Source: Paragonimus westermani (Eukaryota; Platyhelminthes; Trematoda; Plagiorchiida; Troglotrematidae). From it: a DNA stretch of 64,000 nucleotides. Position 1 is the first letter of the stretch; the number at the start of each line of letters is the position of its first letter. Shown in pieces: positions 1 through 13,014 of this stretch. The notes under the pieces were generated by a model, which worked only from the letters and a program-made list of their open reading frames with translations, did no database searches and was not told the DNA's origin. The translations under genes and the position numbers were made by a program. The stretch covers positions 186,001 through 250,000 of the forward strand of contig QNGE01000288.1 in NCBI GenBank assembly GCA_008508345.1, written 5' to 3'.

Positions 1-3000
1 AGGAATGTTTGCTGTTTCGACATGGTTAAAATCGAGCACATGGTACTCGTTTCCTTACTGTGGATCCCACAACGTTTTTCTTCTTGTCGTTTTGATGAAG
101 TGCACGAAGTGAACAAAGTGCTTAAAATCATCCTTCCTGTAAAAATAGAGCTCACAGTGCTTATCAGTGTTATTCCACTGACTTCTTTGCAGACACACCC
201 TTCAGACTCGTTCTGAATCATCCACGTACACACTGTCAATTGATCTACAGAATGATTACGTGTCACATGCCTCGGTTATGTACCAAAAACACCCTGAGGT
301 TTCCTTTCGCTTGTCTTGGATGTACTAACCAAGAGAAAACGAACTTCGGTATTCCATTGCTTCATTCACGCAAGTGTTTTTGTTAGTTGCCAGTTTGTTT
401 AGTCGTACTTCACATCTCACTTGTCTACAATCACCCAACGAGTGTGGAACGAATTTCTTTCGTGGCCCACATGTTTCTTGCACATGAACATCGTTGCCAA
501 CTTTACTTTCGCAGTGTTTCCACAAGTTCTATAAACGGAATATTATCCCACCTCAGATGCACAACCTTCTCCGCACTTGTTAACTAATTTGGATAACAAA
601 CAGAAATCAACCACTCTCGAACCATACAAAGTTGCATCCTTTCGTATAGGCTTGACTCCAGCGTAAATCTGGGCAAAATGAGTGTTGAATGGATGGTTTA
701 ATTGTTTGCTTAGAAGCATATTGTGAGACGCCGTACTCATTTTACGTGTTTCAGTCTTCTTTCGTTCACCTCTCGTACAGACATATTAGATCAGGCTGGG
801 ATAACAATCGAATGATTTACTTAATAAATTAAGCTGTAACATACCGATATTCCGATAGGACCATATCAGTGCTGAAATCAAACTGCAACCGGACTTCAAA
901 AGCAATTGAACCCATAATTAGCCCTTACGATTGGTGCCGTTTGTTAGTCGGATCACCGTACACACTTTGACTTCACATATAAACGTTCCGACAATATTAA
1001 GCATAACAGCCTCTCATTGTTCAGCTTGCATCTTATCTTGCTCACGTATAAGGAAGATTCACGTTCGAGTTGGAACAAAAGAATTATCCGAATTTCAACA
1101 CTCCCAGTACAGCATACAGTATAATTAGCCTTCCCAATTGGGAAGGTGTTTCATTTGCGTGACCCTCAAAGAAGAACGATCTTTGGCCTCAACAAGAAAT
1201 GTCGTCTTTAAATGTTTGAACTGATTCAATGATTTCACCTTTTGTCAATTGTTCAGTATTGATTTGCTACAGTTGTGAACAAAGAAATGTTTCATCTGTC
1301 TACCAAGTCCTTCGCGTGTAACTGACTGATTGACTGTAGACATGTACATCCTTACTATAAGCAATAACACTGTACTGCAAACACAAGGTTGGCCAGGTGG
1401 ATTTATTGCAAACGCTCCTTTGGATGATAGGCATATGGCACTTGGAAACGAAACAACCAAACGGTCAACCAGTGAATAATCAATAGAACTGCCGACGATT
1501 TTTTAAAAGTCGTCCGAACTAGGTCAATAAAACGGACTTTGGTTAAACGTAGCCGTTGAATGTTTTCTGGAGCACAGAAGATAACTGAGGCATGGAATAG
1601 TCAGTCAAGTTGTGCTAAACAAGAGATACGTAAATTGATTTCCAACAGAAGCTAAGGTCCGAATCATCTTCCGAAGTGTACCGATGACGTGTAACATGCG
1701 CCATTGGATCGTTCACTTTAAAAGTAACCATGAAAACAACAAACGGTTAACCTTCCTTAACCGACCGGAAGGATGAAGTGTGCAGCATGCCAGAAATCCA
1801 CACGGAAAGAGCAGTATCCGAATTCCACCAGCTTCTCAGCGGTCCGGCACAAACGCTCTTTGGTGCAAGACGTTTTACACTCCCAAGAATGTATGTAAAG
1901 TATGCATTCTAGATGTAGAAATGGAGTTCACACGCCTTGAAAATCGTGGGAGACAAAAGCCAAGCAGCACTCATTGACTGACTGCGTCAACCTGGTGAAT
2001 TCTGTATTGATTCTGGCCCAAATCAATGTGACTTACATTCGAATTTCTACAAGTGGAAATTAGAGCGCGATGGCAGAACGTCCACCAGGTGGCCTTAACC
2101 ACGGAAACTTCACGCCCTCCCCGCTATCGATCCCCGATCGACGGTCTGCATAACATCAACTTCAACTGCACCCGCAACTGCCACCATCGGTTAAAATGTC
2201 TTATAATAGGTCATTCATATATACTCTATGTGAGTGATAAAGTAGCGAACAAGATTTCGTCTCTGACCCTGATCATCGAGTTAACTTGAACACAACAAAT
2301 ATGAAAACTCACTACGGTGAGTCCAGTCGACGGTCAGTAGAGGCAATGGACACTGTGCTCGTTATCACTTGCACGACTAGCGTTCTGATCCACTCTAGTT
2401 TTTGTTATTGTATTTTTTGTGCTGTAGTTGGCCTGATTATCAAACACCAAAACTAAGTCTTGTTCGCTTCTTTGTCGTTCTCATAACCTCAGTGGGTACT
2501 TTTAAACAAACCGAACAACTCATGGACTAGATCATATCCAAATGTGCTGAGTACATTAGCTATTGGCCCAACATTTCTCACACTGTTACATGTAACATAT
2601 CCTAAACGAATACCACGAACTCTTCAGTTCTCATTTTGTTTATCTTGTACCGCTTCGCTGAATTTCTCACGCCACTGCATTAGTGACTGATGGATAGTGA
2701 CAGCTAAATTCTGCGCTCAGAATCCACCTGACTGTGAGTTGAATATTTTGCTAACCATTATTTATTCATCTACCTAACCAGCTTTATCCGAATGAACCTT
2801 CAACATCCTGACATATTCTGCCCGAATCAAGAGGTTCACAGCTGTCCCGACTGACTGCATATGGCCGTGGGTGGTAATAGATTCCACGTACTGTATGCAA
2901 CCCTCATCAACATCATCAACATCACTTTCATCTGTGCACCTCACCTTTGGATACTGTCATTCGGGCTGCCGCTGTTCTTGACAACAGTCTAGAAAGCAGC

Positions 3001-3589
3001 AGAACAATGAGCAGGTGCAACTGCTCCAAGAAGAATGGAATAGAGATGAGAAAAAGCAAAACACGAGAGCAATGCGCCCTCACCAAAGAAAAGAGGAAAG
3101 AGTAAAATCAATAACCTTGCAGATGCAGGCTATCCATTGGCGGCAAGACCACGTCATGCTCGGGACTGCTTTCAGCCGGCTGAATGGATGACCTCCAACT
3201 GTCCAACCGGAGAGATGGCACCCACCAACCTTGCTCAGCGAGACCTTCACACACCGGGACCACACGTGCGCCCATCAACCGGAACTCGGCTCCATCGATT
3301 CTGGACAGCTAGGTCTCTTCTGACGTAACATGGAAGAACGCGAATCGTTCCGCGTGACCACGAAATGTGACGGTTTTAAGGCTTCTAATTCCACTGTCAC
3401 TTACCTCCTCCTCTGTGCACATGGTACCACATTTGGCAGTTACTTTTTTTCCGCCTGGTTTTCGTGATCATAATGAAACAAGAATTAGAAGATCATCAGT
3501 GATTAGTGACTCTTGTTCAAAGGTTAATCTCTATTCATTAAGTGTTACGAACATGAAATATGTACAAAATAATATAATTTTCAGATAGA
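1..3589. other. no recognisable gene
   Basis: Only short open frames without family resemblance are present. A slightly GC-richer patch at about 3080-3330 is open on both strands for about 60 codons (for example 3137-3328 plus), which may be an old repeat, but I can assign it to no family. Confidence 0.5.
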
Positions 3590-3599
3590 CTTTCCAGCC

Positions 3600-3745
3600 A
3601 GCCTCTTTCGAAAATAGGCACTAGACTCGAGTTTCGCTCTCATTAGAGCTCGTCAGTAGTGCATATCCTTGCCACGGCCGGGATTTGAACTCCAGCCATT
3701 CCAATCATGAGGCAACCGTGTTGACCACTGCGCCATTGACCTCAC
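3600..3745 (-). repeat. tRNA-derived SINE with hammerhead ribozyme
   Basis: On the minus strand a tRNA-like head is followed directly by a hammerhead ribozyme. The internal RNA polymerase III promoter is visible: an A box TGGCGCAGTGGTCAA (complement of 3721-3735) and a B box GGAGTTCAAATCC (complement of 3681-3693), spaced as in a tRNA gene. Downstream, the sequence leaves the tRNA fold and enters the ribozyme at about 3667. This order (pol III promoter, hammerhead, short tail) is that of the schistosome Sm-alpha SINE-like repeats. Such elements are non-autonomous and need the RT of another retroelement. The 3' end and any target-site duplication are not clear. A real tRNA is excluded because no acceptor-stem partner follows the B box at the right distance. 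Confidence 0.75.
3612..3667 (-). ncRNA. type I hammerhead ribozyme
   Basis: All conserved boxes of the hammerhead core are on the minus strand, in order. They are the CTGACGAG box (complement of 3649-3656), a stem II hairpin CTCT-AATG-AGAG (3637-3648), CGAAA (3632-3636), a short palindromic stem III CTCGAG, and the cleavage triplet GTC (3624-3626). Stem I closes perfectly around the core: GCACTA (3657-3662) pairs with TAGTGC (3618-3623). Beyond a single U-C mismatch it continues as GGATA against TATTT, so the stem I bulge expected of type I ribozymes is present. Cleavage is predicted between 3624 and 3623. Nothing in the core is mutated, so self-cleavage activity is plausible. Confidence 0.85.
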
Positions 3746-3759
3746 ATTAGGCACGACCG

Positions 3760-5000
3760 AATTATCAAATCTGAACGCTCAACCACTCTCGCTTGTGAGC
3801 AATGATCAGTAATCCAACATAATTTAATCCCAACTACGTGTCAACTTCACACGTTTAATGAATCAAGGGAACAAACAGAAAACACATAGCTGTTGAATGG
3901 TATAGAACACAGACGTGAGATGTCATTCTGTTTTTAGGAGTCCCGAAATAGGAATTTCTGTCGGCAGTGAGCATTGTGTCCGTTTCAATATGTACACATA
4001 TAATGGCTTTCGGAGACCTTGACCAAACGTTATGAACAAGTTCAGTCGATGACTTTTAGCCACTGTTACAGAATGAAAGTCGACCTACCTGAAATGCGAC
4101 TTCATATTGTAGGGTACAGCGATTTCTTCTTCTCAAGTTTCATGCATTCAGCACGTTTGTTTCATCTCTTGTTTGTGTGTAACGATAGAATTTGCGCGAA
4201 ATTCCCTCCGGCAGCCCGATCCCATCCTAAGTGTGATAAAGAATTGCATCTCATTTCTCTGGCAATGGCTTCATCTTGACCGATACCAGTACTCCTTCGG
4301 TGTCACTAAGCTTTTGCATGTGTATCTACACCACAATGTGATCCATTCTTTGCTTACTACTGTGAGCATCGCATCACGACGTCAAGCAAAGCACCTCCTT
4401 ACAGACCACCAACAGAAGGCACCCTAGCAGATCGTTGGCAGTGGAACGTACGGAGACTGCTTACAAATATTCGCAAGACACTGTTCGACGATCTGAAAGA
4501 TGGATGCTCTTCAGAAAAATTAAGTAGACTGCACATTTCAAGATGCAATTTTAGTGTCATTTACTTGTACTCTTTCTTTATTCTCTCATGGGACCATTTT
4601 TTGGTTAATATTTGGTTCCATTCTTGATTCGGGATGCAAACGCCCAATTCAAACCAGGATACTGTTGCAATTATGAAAAACAGATTGTTAGTGGAACTGT
4701 GCGACCACCCGCAAAAATTCATGTTAGACCGCTCGATACCGTGGTTAGAGCGGGCAAACTTGGATCCGCCATTATTTCAGTTATTACGCTTTCTTTTCTC
4801 ATATGATAAATTTGTTCATTCTTTTCTTTGTCGGCTTGCAAAATAGCATGCAGTCATCACTGGACAAGTAATCGCGACTAAAGGCCACTCATGGACAACT
4901 CACCCCTTAACTAGCTAACCGTGAGACAATTAATGACAGTTTGTTGGTCAGATTGTGTGTTTCCACGCAGTTAATGTGACTCTGTGGATATAGTATCCGG
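3760..5000. other. no recognisable gene
   Basis: I see no gene or repeat family here. Open frames of 60-86 codons (for example 4019-4279 plus) have no recognisable domain. A small palindrome GGATA-tag-TATCC lies at 4987-4999. Confidence 0.5.
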
Positions 5001-5012
5001 GGTCGAACTATC

Positions 5013-5556
5013 TGTTGGAGGAATCGTCCTGAAATGCACTATATCTTGAATGAACGGTTCCGGGTGAGTGCGTTATGTTCCCACCCGAACAAGTGTACAA
5101 GAGAGCTCGGAATACTTTAGCCAATCTTACTGAGCAGATCTCTAACGGCCCACTGCCGGGCTCAGTCTCTGACATTCGTTCCCCCACCAGCCGGTCAAGA
5201 GACCATGTACTTTAAATCTCACTCATACACGCATCCTTCTGTCAGCGCCCAAGGCCACATAGATCATCATAACCATCGCAATTCACCTGTTAACGCGTGA
5301 TCCGGCACTCCGTGCCCAGGCAACATACGATCCCTGCTGAACTCTTGTCACATTCACTTACCCAACTGAGAGTTCACAAGCATCGAGTAATCAGACAGAC
5401 ACGCGCGCACCCACTGTGCATTCCCCTAAACAAACATGCAGAGGCGTCACGACAACTTCCGACGGCTCCACACAGCATTGCGCGATCCTGCCCCTTCAAC
5501 CTTCCTGACATAGTGTACATTTGGATATTGTTGTGGATTCTCTGTCAACCCTAACA
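5013..5556. repeat. possible solo LTR or other repeat block
   Basis: This block is GC-richer than its surroundings. It begins TGTTGGAGG and ends CCCTAACA, the TG...CA pattern of LTR termini, at a plausible LTR length of about 540 bases. There is no second copy in the window and the flanking five bases do not match, so there is no target-site duplication. Treat it as a weak suggestion only. Confidence 0.18.
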
Positions 5557-5559
5557 TTA

Positions 5560-8500
5560 ATTCATATTTTTACGTGAGCTTCAGAAACTAGTTTACTTTC
5601 CAGTGTTCTCTCATCTATGCCTTGTCTAATTATACGCACAAGTCCATCACCATGTATTTTTCTTTTGTTTTAAGTAGTATTTGTTGGGCTGTGATTATTT
5701 GCCGGTAGAGCATGTTCATTCATTCTCAACCGAGATCCTGAAGACATATGCAAATGGCACTGCCCTACATAATCCTCTACCCGAGTTATTGCTGTCTCTA
5801 ACTCATTAGGGCAGGCAGCCGTCTCCCGTTCGTCTTCCTCTGATACTGTTTACAACATTGCTTAAGTTACTTCGCTGTTGGCCTTAAATAACTCGTGTTG
5901 ATGTCTAGCATTAGACTACTTGGTTTCGAGTTCGATTTAATTCCACAACTGTTCAACATTCAAGGTGGCTTCCAATAGGCCATTTCTATCCCACGAACGT
6001 TCAACTACACATTCTTCTGCCAGGGATCTGAAATCACTCTGAGTTGGGAAGATGTGGTGCAGTGTCTCCACCCTGTATTTACGCTTATACCTATGAGGGT
6101 TAATACTATGACAAGCATATCTGCGTTTCAAATCAAACACGCATATCTAATCTAGATGACTCCAGACTCATTTAACTCGAGAGCGTGTACTCTGTGCCAT
6201 TTTGACTTAGTTCCTTCGCAGCAGCCTCGGTGAGCAGAGGCACGCAGCTAGCTGTATCTGAAGAAGGTGTCATGTAGGAATGCTCAAAACGGAGGGGTTA
6301 CTCTCCTTTTATTGGATACGGCCTACTCAAGGCTCACTGGGTACTGGAGCAACGACTGGACGATCGCAAGCAATGCTAATGTTATATCTGCCACTAATCG
6401 AACGAGCCTGTCAATTGTACGAGATGGACTTTAATGAGTTGCATTCCATACAAACAGTGCCGTCTGTCAAAAACCACAGAGCCTGAGTTCTGAAATGTTT
6501 CACAAATTAAACATTTGGTGGTCGTTTTGAATTGCCATTTCCGGGGAACATATGCTTTACCGACCTTCCCACTTGCAGCCATGATCCCTAGACCCTTGGT
6601 GTAAACCACAAAGGGGTTCAAATGAGACCCACATTTATTTTCTGTCTAATCCGCGAGTATCTAGCATCGAAATAATAACAGATTGACAACCCAAGGAGGG
6701 TTAATTGCAATGTCAGTGTCTTCCTCCGACAGATGTTGCGGGATACAACAAAACTTGGGAGAGTACCAGTGGTCTGAGTAAGTGGTGCTAAGTTCCACAG
6801 AAAATCCATGAATTACCAACTGCCTTAGGCCCCTGATATGATCACAGATTCAACGCGTGTCCCTCATATTGTGTGTACATGTATACATATATGAATATAT
6901 ATATATATACATGCTCCCCACATTACCTTCGGAAATAGATATGTTCGTGTGAAGACGACTTTCAAAGACATACAGAGATGCGCTTCGTCTTCCATGGTGC
7001 CCCGAACATTGCCCGGATGCCGAATCTATTGACCATCAGATGAAACCTTACCCTTCTGCGGAGACTTCTTCGTCGTTCGTTCGAATTATGGTTTGGGACA
7101 AACAATAAAAGATTTCGAGTTGTCATATAGTCAGCCGACTAGAGCATCAACGATTAAAAACTGTGTTGATGATTGCGTGTAAAAACTGTCAAGTTGAAAG
7201 AAAACTTTGTTTATATGAAGGAGGTTCGTGGTAGTTTGAAAAACAAAGCATTCTACATGAGCAATCGCCTACCAAACAGTTGCGAGATGACGAATCGGAT
7301 TTACGAGTCTAGAACATCCGACACATGGCTATAGGCAACAAAGGAAGGCAAGCCAGACCTACTAATGAAAGAGATAGATGAAGTTTGTTGTTCAAGAGGA
7401 AACTAGTATGAGCTCCTTAGTCTTTTCAGGACTAACGGTTTTCGGCGGCGTAGGACGGTTTGTGCTCCAGTGCTTTTCTAAAAAACATGTGACGCCCTAG
7501 GAAGCAAGAAGTGGCAGTAAACATAAGCGCCTTTCATGGGATATTTTCCTGATGATAGGCAACCCTATTCAACAGAAAATTGACTTCTGTGGTGTTGGCC
7601 AGCAGAATTAGGTGAATGTGAAATAAGCTAGACAGCTGGAATGCCAGAGTGTTTTACCAGCTACAGAAATCACAAGGAGGATTTGATTGCTCTGTTCGAG
7701 GCATGAAATCTCCCAGAGTTACGATGTGCCGGTGTTTACATGTTTCGTCAAAGAACCCGTCGTTCTTGATTTTGTCTTGACGCTGGTCGGTTGTCACACG
7801 TGATTGGACTCCTGCCGTGCACTATCAACTTCCTCCACTCTTCGCTACCCTGAAGCTGAGCGACTAAGGACTTGAATTCATCTTTCCCACAGCCCTCATA
7901 TAAAATACCTTTCTCCTAATCGTTTGCTCTTGTTGATGATTTCCATTAACATGCCAACATGTCCGTCGTTGTCCATCACTTAATCCCCCTTGCCTGTCTG
8001 AACACCGCCTTTACACTGTCCATCGTGACAGACGTTACCCATTCGGGCTGCCCAATACCCAGATATTTTCGCATTCAGATAGACTTTGCCAAATCTGCGA
8101 TCAAATGTGAGTGTTGCCCAAGTTGAAAATAAACCAAATCATCGACTACTCATCAATAACCCAAATATTTGTTCACATGTCAAATTGTTTCTACTACATT
8201 TCGTCGGATCTTAGTTGCCTGTTTGTTGCATACTTCCACATACCATGACCTACTGTGGTTAATTGTTGCACTTTGCCCCGGAATCGCGAACAAACTCAGG
8301 TTCGTTTCTTGTATTCGATCATACTGTTTGTGTCATTGTTGCCACGACTCTAAAGACTTGATTCAGTTCTAACATCCATTGTCGCTTGTCGGAAGAAAGT
8401 ACAGAATTAATTCTCCAGAAGTGAATTACCAAGGATGATACAACCGAACACAATCGTAGCAAAATCACTCAACTTGTAGTAACCAAGATCTGCACTCCAT

Positions 8501-11230
8501 AGTTGATCGAGGGCATTGTGATCTCTGATGTTCCTAATTTCCTTTATTGTTGTTCTGTTATTTAGCAATAAAAACTAACGAATCCACTCAAAATAGCCTT
8601 ACATTTCTCGTCAGACACTAATCACACAGGCCAGACTGTATTCGCCAAAAACACCTCAGTTTTAAATGCACGATCGAAGGCAGAGGTCATTTTGGTTATT
8701 CCAAAACACAATGAACATGGTACGTTCTAAACTATTATATATATGTGTGTGTTTGAATTGATCGGAAAAGAACGCACACATTGAGTGGTGAACGAATTAT
8801 TGTGACGTTTCATACATACGTATAAACCCCAAAAAGGCTAATGCAAAATCATTTTTTTCAATCCGTCGTCAATGTTTTCTTGAAAATTAGTGTGGCCTTC
8901 AGCACAAAAGTGCGATGTGTTCTGAAAAATAACGTATTCGTTCGAAACAAACCAAAATATATGGCAAAACAAAAAATGAAAATCTAAAGATTATTGATGA
9001 AACTAAGGAACAAAGTTGGAAACGCGGCTTTTTCGTCAAAATATTTACGTGAATTTGAAAGAAAACAAACAACATCAGGTCGTTGAAATGCTTCTATCAA
9101 AAATAAGATTGAGACTGAACAACATTGTGATGTTCGGTGGAGGGGATAACAACAAAATCCAAATTGCCTCGTCTAAAACAGCACTCATTGCAACAAACAA
9201 AATACATCTGGTCAATCTTCTACTCATAATACTTCGTTCTTCTGCAGTTATATTCAAAATATAACAGAATGGCAGACTGCTGTTGATAAGGTAGTACAAC
9301 GCGCATTAAATTTGTACAATGTGTTATTAAAATATGTAAACGGATGAATAATGCAATAAAGTAAACAGATTTATCCCCCCCCAGTGAGTCGGCAGTATCT
9401 TCACCAAACAAGTGCAATTCAATCAAAGTTTGACTGGTTGCCGAGGTTCATTGCTAACTAATCGTTAAGTAGCAAAAATCTAAAGTTCTGTTTTCTCAGG
9501 TGATTTATATGAAATACTTCAGTCGTTTATAGACTGTCAATACTGATTTCGAAAGTGTCACATCTTCCTTACTCTCATCCGCCGTACGCTCCAACGGACT
9601 CAGTTGCATAGCTTTTTAATCGTTTGAAGGTCTTTTTCATACAAGTGTGAGTAGTATCTACTCACCGGTATGCGGTGGATTGTTTCTTTACAACAAATAA
9701 AATATCTACTTCAGTTTGAACTGTTCGCGAAACGCATTGGCATATTACGTTTACAAATACTGCTGAAAAATTAGCTTACCATGGTTTACTCGAGTACAAC
9801 CTGACCCCCATGTTCGTTTGTTCCTCTGGACCTTATAAATTTCACATGTTGCATATTGTGATTCTCAAGCCTAAATAAAGTGTGCACATCTCTCACTATA
9901 TTAGGTCTTTTTTCCTCATTAGTGGTCTGAATTGTCGTATGTTGCAATTTACTCCAATGAGACCGCAGACGTCTTAGTGAAAGGAAAATTATGGCTTCGT
10001 CCACATGGAAACAAATTGCACCACCTCATTTGCCTGTGAGGCAAGAAAACACTCGGCCTCTAGTACATTGACTTCATACTTTGCATAGCCCAGCCAACAC
10101 ACTGCAGTATTTATTCAGAACGAGCCCAAACAATCGACCAATACTAAGCTGCTCAACTGATATTTTATCGATAAATGCCATTCACGGTGTTCTGACTAGA
10201 TTTATTCAAGTGCTATCTGAACGCACAGGTCATATGATTCTGCTGTGACATAGGGCAACGGTTAACATCTATTCTTAGCAAGTATGAGGGACTGATGTTG
10301 ACTGCTTTTTGGCCAATATGAATCATTACCGAGAGGCACTAGTGAAGCGTTGCCCCGTCGTGCTTAGAGTTCAGCATAATCTTATCATTCTAATCAGTGG
10401 GCGCACATAATAAACTACCATGTTTTCGGTGTTTTATCTTCAAGCTAAATGCAGGCGGTAAATTCCACATCATTGGAGCAACAGCTGTTAATCGCTAACG
10501 TCCATGTGGTCTAATTCATGCGGCATGGTTACATAACATCGGTTGCATCAGTTTTATAAATTTCACGACGAAATTACAACACCTGCTCAGTCGTCCTACG
10601 TTGGGTCTAAGGGGCTACAGAAGTTCACTGTTTTGACTAATCGATTTTGGGCAGTCGGCGGTATTGTCTGCAAACGGCTTGCAATAGACATTGTGATGGC
10701 CAATATACAGCCCTTGACCTGCCTCGATTGTACCCCTTGGACACGACTGATCGAACTGAATGAGCCAGTTTGACTGGTCACACGCTCTAACTGATCGAAT
10801 TTACAGCGATCGCCGGCTATTGAATCAGCAACGTTGTTTTCTGCTTTCAAATACCTTCAGATGATCGCTGCGTTATACGGCCTACGCGGCCTGTTCACCA
10901 AGCAAGCAATGACATGAAACGGCAATATATCTTTTAACTGGGGTGTAAAATGTGGGCGAGAGTAAAATGTGAACAATAAGTAAGAAGTAGGCAAACGTAG
11001 CCAGATAAGATTTGTGTCTGAGCATCAGTTCCTTCGCTCCTCTCAGTCACATATGCGAAGTGAAGCGAAATTATTTTGGTATGTGGGGTCCTATGGGCAA
11101 AAATTTCAGTGACCAATCATCATTCGGTTTGTGGTCGAGGATACTGAGAATAGAGAAGGATGATAAATTAGTTGTAAGGTGAAACCAAAGAACAAGGATA
11201 AAGAAGTGAAACTAGGAAGAATTTCAATCC
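5560..11230. other. no recognisable gene
   Basis: This long AT-leaning stretch has only short, overlapping open frames on both strands. It includes a small (TA/CA)-rich microsatellite at about 6873-6914. I see no TE domain, RNA gene or convincing exon. Confidence 0.5.
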
Positions 11231-11237
11231 ATGTGAC

Positions 11238-11721
11238 TTACTGCGAAGATAGCGTAAGACTCACAACCATTTGTTTTGAACAGAGTGATTTCATACGATG
11301 TGTTACAATCGCTTCGGAAGAGGCTAAATCGTATTCGCTGATTGTCTGACAGAGAAATGGAAATGTTTCAACAGGGTTTGCTCGGTGGTCAAATATTTGT
11401 GAATGCTTTGTAACTGTGTTTTGTTTAATTTCACTTTTAACACCACCACCACCACCGTGGATGGTGTCCCCAGATTCGTTTTGAAAGCTGTGTTGACGGT
11501 CGATCAATATAACCCGTTCCACAGGAACAAGTGAAAGAGTACATGCATACGGATGAGCTATGAACTGTCAGTCTCTTTTTGTTGTAAAACGTGTGGACTT
11601 GGGGTGTGGTGAATTGGCTAAGGAATTCAGCTGTGGCATATGTCCTGCTGATTGCCTGGTTGAGCTCATTTGTCAGCCATTCCACAGCACTGCCACCTTT
11701 GAACGGCACTCGAATAAACAT
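11238..11721 (-). pseudogene. PLE-3 GIY-YIG endonuclease remnant
   Basis: The upstream frame (11437-11721) reads through the connector FIRVPFKGGSAVEWLTN into the endonuclease start CMYSFTCSCGTGYIDR, where the family has YIG. The second half continues in the overlapping frame 11238-11522, ending with the conserved C-terminal run around SLCSKQMVVSLTLSS and an E in the SSEAIV segment (the TAEAIAIR motif in PLE-1). The frame switch falls around a (GGT)n run at 11440-11458, so slippage in the triplet repeat may have caused it. In PLEs this domain nicks target DNA. The YIG-to-YID change and the frame break indicate loss of function. Confidence 0.75.
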
Positions 11722-11749
11722 TGGCTTATTTCCTACACTTTAGGTTTAG

Positions 11750-12610
11750 GTGACGTGCTGATCACGTTACCGGTGGCAAATCGTTCCGGAGAGCCATTAT
11801 CACGGAGTACGTTCTGTATTAATTCTTGTTCACTGTCAAGCGTATCCGCTGAACAAACTCTATATGCTGTGTCAGTCCTGTGACACATCAGACTTCTTCT
11901 TTGTTTTCAAGGTACAAAATTGTGCAATTTTGTATACTGACCTCCTGGAATTTTTACGATGAATATTGTGTTGGATACTATCTTCTATCCGTCAATGTAA
12001 GGGAATATCTAGATGCGATATTTTGTTTTCAGTCTGCTCCTCTAGTTTGGACTTAATTGACTGGAAGGCACGACCGAACTTACCAAGTACTGTGCACCTA
12101 TTAGTGAAGGAGGAAATGACGATAAATATATCGTCTACGTGTCAACGATACTGGCTGAACTGAAGTGTAGTGTGTTTAAGTTTTTCCATGAATATATCGA
12201 CCAGAAAGGTCTAGAGCGAGGGCCTCATTGCTACACCGTCTCTCTGTCCATACAACACACCACTGAATGGCAAGGAGAATTCATCATATTAAGTACTGGA
12301 CGAACCGGCACACCAGGTTTATGGACTTTCAGGAGTCCATAGAGATGGGATATAGTGATACCCTGTGGTCATAGTTTCTCATAAGTCGCGGTGGTTTTCA
12401 ACATTTCGTCCATTATTGACTTAAGGCACTTAACGATCTGATGCTCAGTACAATAAGAATTGTTCTTTTCGTCGATGACTCTACGAGACTATTGCTCAGC
12501 TCCTCAATGTAATTGCATTCAGTCATGATAACAATTCCAGCTCATTAATCTGGTCTGCTGGTAGGGATACCTGGATTCTGTTCCAGCCTCTTCAGAAAAT
12601 CGACACACAC
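11750..12610 (-). pseudogene. PLE-3 reverse transcriptase remnant
   Basis: Translating the minus strand gives successive PLE RT motifs. RPD**AGIVIMTE lies near 12545, with two adjacent stops where the family has K-G. HLYGLLKVHKPGVPVRPVLN lies near 12290-12350, and DGVAM near 12220. The catalytic Y-R-x-H-V-D-D box lies near 12140, where the R codon before HVDD has become a stop. KISHLDIPLH follows near 11990. The aspartate pair itself is intact. Between 12260 and 12240 the palm region carrying the first catalytic aspartate (the SLDVTSLFTNVP-type motif) is deleted, so no active RT could be made. Known role of the family: target-primed reverse transcription of the element RNA. Confidence 0.75.
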
Positions 12611-12687
12611 TTACAGTATGGATGGCAGCAGTTAACAAGTGTAGTCTTAAACAACTCGAGGTAATCTAACGAGTGTGTGGTTAAATC

Positions 12688-13014
12688 TTACGTTTGACCA
12701 AAAGGATTCCCTAACTGGATCTCAAGGCGTGCCAACTTACGTTGTGGACGGCAAAACTTAGTCTTTTGACAGCGCCTTGAATGTGGTGTGACCAAATTAT
12801 AACTTGGAAACGTTATGTATCCACCAGAAAGAACAGAGAGTGTGCGATAGTGCAGCTCGTTCATTTTGAATCTGTTTAATAAATACTTGCTCCGCTGAAC
12901 CACTGAACAACTCCGGCTCTTAATTTGTGAGATTTTCAACTGTTTAATTTTGCTGCGCATCGCACCACTTAAATTCGACAATTCCGCTGCAAAATATATC
13001 ACACTGATTCGCAC
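12688..13014 (-). pseudogene. PLE-3 N-terminal domain fragment
   Basis: This is a 108-codon open frame. Its C-terminal half carries the signature seen before the RT in PLEs: a PSYNL segment followed by KFCRPQRKLARLEIQL, equivalent to the GPKFC...LEVQFENL block that is also visible in the PLE at 18957-19682. The first half has no recognisable motif. The frame ends at a stop at 12688, and sequence resembling the next PLE segment (TTLV..CCHPYCK) resumes nearby in another frame, implying a frameshift. It is not an independent gene; it is the 5' coding part of the element that continues to 11238. Confidence 0.65.

Larger units (their letters stand above)
11238..13014 (-). mobile_element. Penelope-like retroelement PLE-3, decayed
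   Basis: Read on the minus strand, the pieces follow the order of a PLE polyprotein: N-terminal domain (12688-13014), RT (about 11750-12610), and GIY-YIG endonuclease with C-terminal tail (11238-11721). Open frames are broken by several stops and frameshifts. About 100 codons of RT are missing near 12255, where the motif around PVRPVLNMMNSP runs almost directly into the motif around DGVAM. The sequence differs clearly from the PLEs at 17-20 kb and 54-56 kb, so it belongs to another subfamily and appears the oldest of the three. No inverted terminal copy was seen here. Confidence 0.85.

Noticed and set aside
11560..11883. Plus-strand 107-codon frame
   Set aside because: Antisense shadow of the PLE-3 endonuclease/thumb region on the minus strand.
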